From Isoetes taiwanensis (taxonomy: Eukaryota; Streptophyta; Lycopodiopsida; Isoetales; Isoetaceae): a DNA stretch of 64,000 nucleotides. The stretch is taken from positions 35,196,128-35,260,127 of the forward strand of contig JAJEKV010000002.1 of assembly GCA_021234155.1 (NCBI GenBank), given 5' to 3'. The position numbers and the translations under genes are program-made. Positions 56,548-64,000 of this stretch are shown one piece after another; positions within the stretch are counted from its first letter, which is position 1, and each line of letters begins with the position of its first letter. The notes beneath the pieces are model-generated. The model did no database searches. It was not told where the DNA came from and was given only the letters and a program-made list of their open reading frames with translations.

Positions 56548-59500
56548 TGTGACGTTCCAGTGCGATATACGGTCTCAAGACGTATACCGTACTGCACCGT
56601 CACGCGTACACGCCATTCCAATTGACGACGTGTAGCCAAGCAAGTGGCGCCCTAGGGGGCAACTTGCAAGGGTGCGCACACTTATTAATGTGCGCACTTT
56701 AGACCATTAACCTTTAAGAGGCATACCAAGGGTCGTGGAAACCCTAACCCTAACTGATAGCCTATGTAAGGCAACCAAACCCTAACTTTTCCCTTTTCGT
56801 CCACAGTCATTCCGAACTCCGTTTCGCGCGTTTCAAGAGTCAATCCCGACTGCCAAGATCTGCCTGAGCGCCCCAGCTCGTCAGACTTCCTTTCCGACCG
56901 CATCTCCAAGCAAGACAGTGACATGGACGCATTCGGATCAAGAGGAGCAAGCCAAGGACCAGGTATTTCGTCAATTCAATAGCCTAATCCGCCTTCCGGG
57001 CATAGAATTAGCATGTTTAGCCTATTGAATTGCCCATAACAGCCACATAGAACCCCAGATAGCGAGCCCTGACTAAAGAACATAACTTCTATGATGTAGA
57101 TTAGATATTATTCTTTAGTTCTATAATGATGTGATGGATGGATGATCTCTGTGGACTTATTGTATTGGGAAGGGGGGTAGAGACCTACAGCTTAGTAGTT
57201 GATGCTCCTAGTTAGTCCCTTTAGTGCATTACTAGTATTCGGCCTGTGCATAAGAACCAAACCTGGTTGTGGGTGGCGGGACCAGACTGGCTTACAAGGA
57301 AGCTCATGTCCTGATTCATGAACTGTCCCTCTGGTAGTAAGGCCTATCGGGGACTTCAGCGCACTAGATCTAATGCACTGCCACTGCGTGCGGGCTGTTG
57401 CATGGGTTCGACACTCTTGGGGTGGTGTACACCTTCCATGGAGTTCAGTCGAGTAAGGGCAGTGGCCCTCTAGTCGCCTTGAGTCAGCATGCTAGCTTCT
57501 GGTGGGAGTACTCCCTACCTGCCCCATCGGAACTGGGGAGATGCAACCCAGGAATAGCCCCTTTGGCTATGCCTCCGGCGGGCTACAATCCAGTCCCAAG
57601 ACTTATCAACCTACTCTGCAAAGTGTGCAAACCATCATTCAATTAAATTGGGATTATGTCTGGTCCAAAGTCGCGCCGAATAGGCTTATTATAGGCCATT
57701 TTAGCTATATAACCATGTGTTGAATTTGATGAAACTTGTAAAATACGATGGAATTTAACCTAAAAATTTTATGTTTTGGCAACATAAAAACCTAAAAAAT
57801 TGCATATTTTAAACACAATTATCCGCAACCGCGAAATTTGTAGAGTAAAATAACAAGTATATTTGAATAACTAACTGCAAGCAAGTCCTTATTTTCGAAA
57901 TGAAAATCGCGCCTGGCGTGATTTTGTGGACATAAACATACTACATTTATGCAGATTCAACTCAAATATTTATACAAACAATAAAATTTATGTCCTACAA
58001 AATGGTCAAAACAGACGATTTTACAAACGTGAAGAGTCTTTATAATGCTCCCCGATGCGATTTTATCCCCGCCCAAAATACTTAAAATGTCCTACAAAAT
58101 AGTTAAAAAAAACAGTTTTTAGAGAAAAAATAATAACAAAAACATCCTACAAAACAGTTAAAAGAACAACTTTTATGGAAAAAGTAAATACAAAATCTGG
58201 CTGGCGATTTAACAAGGACAATCACTCTTAAATGTCCTTAAAAATGTCCAAAAATGACAAAAATAAGGAATAGGCTAACCTCAAATCGCGCCAGGCGCGT
58301 TTTCATTTTCACTTTTTTTTTGATTTTTTTTATTTTTTTATTTTTTTTTTTTTTTTCCAGTCTGGCACTCACCTCAAATCGCGCCAAGCGCGATTTCAAC
58401 TATGGGCTCTTCACAAAACCCTGCAACATCACGAAATTGAGCAAATTTTAATCCGCAACATCACGAAATTGAGCAAATTTCCGCTTTGATCTTGAAATTA
58501 GCGGTTTGTAACACTTCAAAGTAGGTCGGATTTGACAGGTTAGATCATGCCCAATCCCAAAGCCCCTTCAATAATTGTGATTTTGAGCATTTTTGGGCTG
58601 ATTCAACATCAGAATTTGTATTGCGACAAGCAACCGTGGAATCAAGTCAAAATTACAAGGGCTTCTCTCAAACAATCACGGACTATTACCATCCTACCGA
58701 GTCTACCTAGCAATAATGTGAGTAATATCTAGAAGAGATAGATATTGGTAGTATACCTAGCAGTATCCAGAAGAGATAACGGGCTGTGCTCCAAGTGCTT
58801 CATCCACCAGTGTTCCATCCGCCAGTGCTCCAAGCGCTCCACCTGTTACAGTTCGATTTGGAAAAGCTCGATGGAAAACCCTGTGGAAAAGATCGATGTG
58901 GAAAGCCTGTGGAAAACCTACCCGATATGGTAAAAGAGGCGTGGACCTCTTTGTTGAGAAACGAAGAAACACAAAATAAAAAACTGAAGGCGGAGCAACT
59001 AAAAGCGAAGAGGGAGTAAAAGAAAAGGGACGGGCGGGAATTTAGAGGAGGGAAAAAAATAAGGAGAGGGAGCAAAAGAATAGGAGACGAAAAAAAGGGG
59101 GGAAAACGGACGGGCGGGAATCTGAAATTTGAAAATTGAAAACGAAAACAAGAAAGGCGGATGGAGAGAAAAAACAAAAAAAAAGGCGGACGGGGAATAA
59201 AAAACAAAAAAAACGCGGACGGAAAAAAGTACCAAAATTAAGACATATTCTCAATTTTTTTGAATGATGGTTTGCACAGGAGGGGCGGATGGAGCGGACT
59301 ACCCAACTGTCATGTTCCCTTGCCAGCCAACTCCACTGTTATTGCACTCTGTCTGCTTGACCTCTGGAGACCCAAGCTTGTCAGTCCAACCCTGAGTCTG
59401 ATCCGGGGTAGAACTCCCTTATGTGATGTACTGATCTTTGTCTATGCAGATTATGTAGTGAGCCACCCTTCGTGGTGGTTATATGTTATTGATGTATGTG

Positions 59501-59701
59501 CTACTGACGTGTATATATTGCGCTTCCGCAGCTAGGTAGGCCCTGAGGGAGACAGGGTAAATGACCCCTTCATTCTTCCCACTGGAACATTCCATGGTTG
59601 CAGTGTTACGTGGAGGGCCCTATATTAGCATGGAGCTGGTATGGGGGATGAACTCCTGTTTGTATACGGTGGTGCACCGTATATGAGTAGGGGACGTCAC
59701 A
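56548..59701 (+). repeat. LTR2 of element B: 3' LTR of copy 1 and 5' LTR of copy 2
   Basis: TGTGACGTTCCAG ... GGGGACGTCACA, preceded by a polypurine tract and followed by a primer-binding site, so a single LTR serves two adjacent internal regions. About 1.5 kb once the 1643-bp insertion at 57630-59272 is removed. Confidence 0.95.
57630..59272. mobile_element. 1.6-kb non-autonomous TIR element inside LTR2
   Basis: The ends are AACCATCATTCAA and TTGAATGATGGTT (13 bp perfect, similarity extending to about 30 bp with gaps of mismatch). TGCA is present on both sides (57626-57629 and 59273-59276), and LTR1 has a single TGCA at that place. It has no transposase. Inside are several ATCGCGCC(A/T)GGCGCG-type palindromes, long T runs near 58311-58357 and a purine-rich tract 58980-59220. 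The superfamily is uncertain. Confidence 0.85.
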
Positions 59702-59702
59702 G

Positions 59703-59714
59703 TGGTATCAGAGC
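59703..59714 (+). other. Primer-binding site of element B copy 2
   Basis: TGGTATCAGAGC after LTR2. Confidence 0.95.
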
Positions 59715-59904
59715 TATGTTCTTGGAGACCAAGAGCAAAGCACTGACCATGCTCCCAGTAGTACTAACTTGATAGGATCCTCAAACCTCGAAAAATGGGA
59801 AAAAATTTTCTCATTTTTGTAGTAAATGCTAAGCTAGTAATAGTTAAGAGAATCGGAACATAAAAAGATTAAAAATAGTGAGCCGAATCCTTCTAAAGCA
59901 AGAA

Positions 59905-60186
59905 GGTCTCACACGTCACGCCAGGACTAAAACCAAAACTTCAGGTTTTGACCTGGGCGCAATGTGTGAGACATTGGGCCAAAAACACCTTAAAAATTGA
60001 TGATTTTCAGAAAAGTAACATGCTAAATCGAATTTTAAGCTAAGAACTAGCCAGATTGGTATCTTACACTCCTAGAAATATGCCTAGAAATCATACAATT
60101 TAGCATCAAAACCCACCATGTCTCACACGTCGCGCCAGGGCAAAAACCAAGAGTCCAGGTCTTGCCCTGGGCGCAACGTGTGAGAC
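59905..60186 (+). promoter_or_regulatory. Leader hairpins 1 and 2, copy 2
   Basis: Two inverted-repeat units at 59905-59972 and 60120-60186, the same as in copy 1. Unit 2 pairs GTCTCACACGT with ACGTGTGAGAC, then GCGCC with GGGCGC and GGGCAA with TTGCCC, nearly 25 bp of stem. Confidence 0.85.
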
Positions 60187-60287
60187 CAATAGATTAGAAA
60201 GGTCTAAATTAAGCCATGTAATAGGTTAATAAGTGTCTTAGCTCATCCAAAAGGGTAGCTTGCAATTTGACCTAAAAATTGACCATC

Positions 60288-60296
60288 TATAAATAG
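60288..60296 (+). promoter_or_regulatory. TATAAATAG box before H3 ORF, copy 2
   Basis: Lies 115 bp upstream of the ATG at 60403. A C-run just downstream (60304-60314) is longer than in copy 1. Confidence 0.5.
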
Positions 60297-60402
60297 ACCT
60301 AGGACCCCCCCCCCCTCATTTGTACGTCCCTCTTTAGAAAAATCGCTCCCGTTGCTAAGGCGATTTTTGGGCGCCCGACATCGGATCGACGAGCCGTCAA
60401 AC

Positions 60403-61640
60403 ATGGCCAGGACGAAACAAACTGCTAGAGTTCCTCCTGGGGACGCAACTCCCAGCGCCCTACTCCAAGAAATGCTCGGGGAGCGCCTTCTTCACCAAGG
60501 AGGCCATCCTTCATCTAGTGAAGGGACATCGTCCGAGGAGCGTCCCGACAACCCCACCAACCAAGAAGGGGATGAGACAGAGGTCGAAGGGGAAGCACAC
60601 TCCGATGCGGGGACAGAAGTCCTCGACAACAAGGAAGGAGACGTGATGCACAAGGTCTTCGAAGAAATGGAGGAGGAAAGGAGACAGAAGGAGGAGCAAG
60701 ATCGGGTGGCCGAGCAAAATGAAGAACAGAGGGAGCCGACGCTCGAGCCAGTCGAAAAAGAAGAACTCGCAAGAGACATGAAGCCAAAGAACGCCGTCGA
60801 GATAAGAGAGCAGAAAAGAAGAGGAAGAGGGAAGAGGCGGAGGCCAAGGCAGCCGAGGAGCTGAAGAAGAAGAAAGGGAAGTTCGTGGAGGTAGACAAAA
60901 GGAAACTCAAGAAAGCCCCACGAGCAACGGTAGTTATTGAGGAACGGCCGCCCGACAGACCTCCTTCGTCGGACGAATCGGATGACGAAGATTTTAACCC
61001 TCACAATAAGGAGGCAGGCTCTTCCAAGCCCCCAGTCGCAGACCCCGAGCCCGAAGTGCAGGCACCCCCGCCATATCCGACGTGGGATAGAAGAAGAAGA
61101 AGAAGAAGAGATTTTAACGTCACGCCGCGGCCAGCCCGAGAGGCGTATGTGATAGACCCCGTCAAAGTCTATCAGAGGAAGCTAAGGGAGCACAACGCCT
61201 TCATGACGAAGTGGGAGGCCTACAACTCCTACTACCAAGAGAACAAGGTAACGTTTGTTGAAGGTGGAGTACCATCCAAGAAGAAGACGCTCAGGCCACC
61301 ACTAGAGAAGCCCAAGCCTCCTAGACCACCAGCCAAAAAGAGAGCGGGCAGAAAGGAGAGCGAGAGAAAAGCACTACGGGAAATTAGGCATTTTCAGCGC
61401 AATTTCGGCTTCCTAATCCCCCGTGCACCGTTCGCCCGATTAGTTAGGGAAGTGATGCAGGAGTTTAACACCGGGATGAGGGTAACAGACGAAATGTTGC
61501 TGGCGTTACAGGAAGCGGCCGAGCAAAAGATAGTGCAGCACTTCGAAGATTCTACAGCCTGCACAGTACATGCTAAACGAGTCACGCTAATGAAGAAAGA
61601 CATGGATCTCGCCAGTTATATTAAGGGAGAATGCCAGTAA
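60403..61640 (+). pseudogene. Retrotransposon histone H3 ORF: H3 tail mimic, charged linker, H3 fold (one frameshift)
   Basis: The first ATG of this region is 60403. The product begins MARTKQTARVPPGDATPS: residues 1-9 equal histone H3, then Lys9 becomes Val. A Ser/Glu-rich acidic part follows (GTSSEERPDNPTNQEGDETE), then a coiled-coil-like helix (EEMEEERRQKEEQDRVAEQ) and, near 60768, a 10-nt deletion relative to copy 1 that shifts the frame. The downstream frame resumes with KRKLKKAPRATVVIEE, SSDESDDEDF, a Pro-rich segment and a basic PPAKKRAGRKESERKALREI. The last ~90 codons (61365-61637) are an H3 histone fold: [72 protein letters not shown]. By hand about half of the residues match plant H3, including the Cys/His/Arg/Asp/Leu set of the H3-H3 interface, with no loop-1 insertion of the CENH3 kind. 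The product would be nuclear. Chromatin incorporation is inferred. Confidence 0.92.
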
Positions 61641-61783
61641 AATTTTGTACATGATAGGAATTTTTGTTAATACAAAGTGTTTTTGAGTAAATTACATGTG
61701 TAAATATACTTAATTGAGTTGAATTAGCGAATAATGGCTTTTGTCTTAGTTAAATCGGACATCGTAGAGCAATTAAGGCAGAT

Positions 61784-62050
61784 GTCTCACACATCGCGCC
61801 AGGAGCAAAACCAAGACTCCAGGTTTTGAGCTGGGCGCAACGTGTGCGACCATGACCAAATTAGACCAAAACACCTCCAAATCGATCAAGTAAGGGGTCA
61901 ATTCTGCCTAACTCGATGAGTCTAGCATGATTAGACCCTTAGATAACCCAAATTAGACACGTTTTGACCAAGATAGAGAAGATGTCTCACACTTCGCGCC
62001 AGGAGCAAAACCAAGACTCCAGATTTCGAGCTGGGCGCAACGTGTGAGGC
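61784..62050 (+). promoter_or_regulatory. Hairpins 3 and 4, copy 2, before ORF2
   Basis: Units at 61784-61850 (one arm change, GTGTGCGACC) and 61984-62050, the same design and positions as in copy 1. Confidence 0.85.
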
Positions 62051-62241
62051 CTCCTAGCAATTTCTCCACCATGCCATATCCAATTGACCTCCAGTTTGTT
62101 GCAATAGGTTCATTAGTAGTCCCAGTACGCTCAAACCTCCAAAGTAACCTTCAAATCCCCAGTTGGACCTCCTAATAGGTCAGAATTGCCCAACCCCAAT
62201 AAATTTCTAGGTCACCCAAAAATTAGGGTTTTTCCCTTGTC

Positions 62242-62250
62242 TATAAATAG
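62242..62250 (+). promoter_or_regulatory. TATAAATAG box before ORF2, copy 2
   Basis: Lies 121 bp upstream of the ORF2 ATG. Confidence 0.5.
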
Positions 62251-62362
62251 GCCCCCATTTCTCACTTGACACCCTACAAGTTTGCTCTCGACCCTTTAGG
62301 CGAATTCCTAGCTCCCAGAGGCGCTTCTCCATCCGTTTGTTAGTTCCATCTTCCCTAGAGCA

Positions 62363-63892
62363 ATGGCAACTACTGACTTCAGGCGATGGTACAGCGCCAG
62401 TGCCCATGCAGCTGAGACCAATGTCAATACCATCTTTCAACTTTTCCAAAAAGAGATTGATGTCCAAGCAACTCTACATGCAACGCCAGCATATAGGCAA
62501 GTTTTAACTGAGTTCCAAGCTAGGGTAGGACAGTCCCTAGTGCAGCTTCCCCCTTGTACAGGCTATTTTGTCCCCTGCCCATCCCTTCAAGCAGCCTTGG
62601 GTGATGTTCCGAACATTGCCAAGTACTTGACCAACAAGGCCCAGAGGCTGCCAGATTACATGGTCCTGACAGTTGACAGGACCAAGTATTTTTCCTACAC
62701 CGCCGCCTTAGCGATCTTCCTTTCCCACCGTGCTGAAAACCCAATGGGGGAAACCTCTATCCCTCCCATGGAGGTGGACCACATAGCATCCTCAGCAGCA
62801 GACCAGCTCCTTTTACAATACCAGCAGGAGCAGGAAGGAAGAACAGAAGAAGAGGAACCGGAAGATGAAGAGTACGTGGAGCTCGACCCAACAGAAGAAC
62901 AGCGGCTAGTGGAAGAAGAGTTACCCAACTTCGAGCGAAGCCGGCAGACCCTCAGAGTCGCTCCCCCACTCGGGCTTGGTATCACAAGCCTAGCCCCCAT
63001 CATCATTGACGACGAGGAGTACCTGCTCCTCAGTGACATCCATAACCTCCCTGAATGCAGGGAGAGAGAGTTTCGACTCGAGGAGTTGCTGCACCAACTG
63101 CGGCAGCAACCAGACCTAGATGATTTCATCGTCCGGGGAGTCTCAGATTTCCCGCTTCAAGTGAGAGAAGCCGACACCTATACAGGAGAGTCGACTTCGG
63201 ACCTCCAAGCCTACAACAACATCAGGCAAATAATGGAAGCTCGGGAACTGCCATCTGAGGAGGAGTTCTATGCCATCCAAGAACGGATGGGGATCCGTGG
63301 CAAGACCACGAGCATTTTGATGCCGAGCTCTTCGATACCAGCTCCCACAGACAGAAGAGGAGGAATCGACATCAGGCGAGTTTCATCGACAATCAGGGAT
63401 TACAGAGAAATCACTGAGGTAGAGGTCGATGAATACGCCGGAAGACATAGAGCTGGCAGCCGAGGGGGCGACGAGTCATCAACGACGCACAATGACAGGT
63501 CGCTGAGGTACTATCTTCCCCTGCTGCTGGATGGGAGAATAGCGGTAATACACCGCAAATTCAGCCCCAGGGGCGAAGAAAGAGTGTTTATGCTCATCGC
63601 ACTCTCTGGCTTTGGCATGCATGCTCGACTGGCTGCAAACATCGACTATGCCGTCTTAGTCAAGAGAGCGATGGCATTGGACATCTTCGACTTCGCTGTG
63701 CCCTACCGACGGCAGGGAAGATTAGCAGTAACCACGGCCCACACCTCCAACCACAGAGTAGAGGAATTGGTGATAGCCTTACAGGGCGGGACATCAACCA
63801 ACATCCTCAGGAACTTGGGACGCTCGGTAGGAACGGCTCAAGTTAAGAAATTTCTCAAAGATAACCCATCCTACCGGCGATTTCAAGAATAG
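62363..63892 (+). CDS. Accessory ORF2 of element B, intact, unknown function
   Basis: 509 codons from ATG 62363 to TAG. N-terminal helical part (RRWYSASAHAAETNVNTIFQ, AQRLPDYMVLTVDRTKYFSY), acidic middle (EEEEPEDEEYVELDPTEEQR), a second ordered part (GITSLAPIIIDDEEYLLLSD, DLDDFIVRGVSDFPLQ, YAIQERMGIRGKTTSI), a basic/acidic linker (EVEVDEYAGRHRAGSRGG) and a helical C-terminus (FMLIALSGFGMHARLAANID, ILRNLGRSVGTAQVKKFL). No signal peptide or membrane helix. It is not a gag core or a pol enzyme, and gag begins downstream. A related ORF is in element A at the same place, so it is a conserved component. I do not recognise a family. Given its neighbour, a histone-binding or particle role are possibilities, not claims. 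Confidence 0.8.
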   Translation: MATTDFRRWYSASAHAAETNVNTIFQLFQKEIDVQATLHATPAYRQVLTEFQARVGQSLVQLPPCTGYFVPCPSLQAALGDVPNIAKYLTNKAQRLPDYMVLTVDRTKYFSYTAALAIFLSHRAENPMGETSIPPMEVDHIASSAADQLLLQYQQEQEGRTEEEEPEDEEYVELDPTEEQRLVEEELPNFERSRQTLRVAPPLGLGITSLAPIIIDDEEYLLLSDIHNLPECREREFRLEELLHQLRQQPDLDDFIVRGVSDFPLQVREADTYTGESTSDLQAYNNIRQIMEARELPSEEEFYAIQERMGIRGKTTSILMPSSSIPAPTDRRGGIDIRRVSSTIRDYREITEVEVDEYAGRHRAGSRGGDESSTTHNDRSLRYYLPLLLDGRIAVIHRKFSPRGEERVFMLIALSGFGMHARLAANIDYAVLVKRAMALDIFDFAVPYRRQGRLAVTTAHTSNHRVEELVIALQGGTSTNILRNLGRSVGTAQVKKFLKDNPSYRRFQE

Positions 63893-64000
63893 TTAGATTC
63901 TTAATCCCGGTAGCATTGTAATTGAGATATTACATAATAAATATATTTTGTTGCCAATATTAAAATGTTTTGTTGATTGTATTTGGTTCCAAAACTATAT
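63893..64000 (+). other. Spacer between ORF2 and gag, copy 2
   Basis: Contains ACATAATAAATATATTTTG, a possible polyadenylation-type context shared with copy 1 (near 32000), then the window ends. Confidence 0.4.

Larger units (their letters stand above)
26308..59701 (+). mobile_element. Element B copy 1: Ty3/gypsy chromovirus with histone H3 ORF, nested insertions
   Basis: Order: LTR1 (26308-27792), primer-binding site, hairpin pair, H3 ORF, hairpin pair, ORF2, gag, [CACTA insertion], rest of gag, protease, RT-RNase H, integrase-chromodomain, [copia insertion], polypurine tract, LTR2 (56548-59701). Both LTRs run TGTGACG...CGTCACA. Removing the three insertions and the second LTR leaves an element of roughly 11 to 13 kb. 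The gag frame reads correctly across the CACTA excision point (AYG then MKDKDKG), and the flanks of the copia join cleanly. The copy is inactive because of stops, indels and an integrase deletion. Confidence 0.93.
59702..64000 (+). mobile_element. Element B copy 2 (internal region, cut by window end)
   Basis: Directly follows LTR2 and repeats the arrangement of copy 1: primer-binding site, two hairpins, TATAAATAG, H3 ORF, two hairpins, TATAAATAG, ORF2, then the start of the gag leader. It is highly similar to 27793-32070. Copy 2 has the better ORFs. Gag-pol lies beyond the window. Confidence 0.93.

Noticed and set aside
60352-60402. In-frame extension upstream of MARTKQTAR
   Set aside because: It starts with TTG, not ATG; the first ATG is 60403. 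Upstream codons are not kept in copy 1.
61365-61637. The histone fold could be CENH3 rather than H3
   Set aside because: Loop 1 has the same length as canonical H3, without the extra residues typical of CENH3, and the ORF begins with the H3 tail. A diverged H3 is the simpler reading, though a tree is needed.
62363-63892. ORF2 as another histone (H2A, H2B or H4)
   Set aside because: Short helical blocks looked similar by eye, but none of the conserved signatures of H2A, H2B or H4 is present in order.
1-64000. tRNA or rRNA genes
   Set aside because: The only tRNA-related sequences seen are the 12-nt primer-binding sites; no cloverleaf or rRNA segment was noticed by eye.

Overview
The window looks like a gene-poor, repeat-dense stretch of a large land-plant nuclear genome. 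The evidence is nested LTR retrotransposons primed by initiator tRNA-Met, a CACTA transposon, spliced gene fragments with GT-AG introns, a PPR relic and plant-specific family fragments (WEB, bulb-type lectin, NB-ARC). PPR style and repeat content fit a fern or another non-seed plant, but that is a guess. No complete ordinary host gene was found.

Layout. 1-13923: old sequence with decayed minus-strand gene fragments (STE20-like kinase exon, four APC3/CDC27 exons, PPR relic). It also holds a decayed ParB-like plus methyltransferase-like open frame region with interspersed palindromic GATAAATTTATACC sites. 13924-26307: element A, a minus-strand Ty3/gypsy chromovirus with a 321-bp MITE in its 3' LTR. 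26308-59701: element B copy 1, a plus-strand relative that abuts and truncates A's 5' LTR. B copy 1 is itself interrupted by a 13.2-kb CACTA element (32650-45885, TSD TAT), a 5.6-kb Ty1/copia element (50169-55735, TSD GATGA) and a 1.6-kb TIR element inside its 3' LTR (57630-59272). 59702-64000: element B copy 2, which shares that LTR as its 5' LTR (tandem LTR-internal-LTR-internal array) and runs off the window.

Main discovery. Both chromovirus families carry, between primer-binding site and gag, an ORF that ends in a histone H3 fold. In B copy 2 it starts with the exact first nine residues of histone H3 (MARTKQTAR), then diverges so that Lys9 is Val. A long charged linker follows, then an H3 histone-fold domain that keeps the alpha-N, alpha-1, alpha-2 and H3-H3 interface residues. 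Element A carries a decayed but closer-to-canonical H3 ([40 protein letters not shown]). The pol of both elements ends in a chromodomain, the module that in this retrotransposon class reads histone H3 marks, so one element encodes both a histone and a histone reader. A second accessory ORF of unknown function (509 codons, intact in copy 2) lies between the H3 ORF and gag in both families. In B, each of the two accessory ORFs is preceded by the same module: two ~67-nt hairpins, then a TATAAATAG box about 110-125 nt before the ATG. This suggests separately driven transcripts.

Most coding regions are damaged. B copy 1 has scattered indels, a stop inside the H3 fold and an integrase deletion. B copy 2 has one 10-nt deletion in the H3 linker but an intact second ORF. 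The copia copy has near-identical LTRs but a frameshifted pol and a missing integrase catalytic Asp. The CACTA element carries decayed TNP2 and Transposase_24-type genes plus fragments of at least three host genes (NLR, WEB, mannose-binding lectin).
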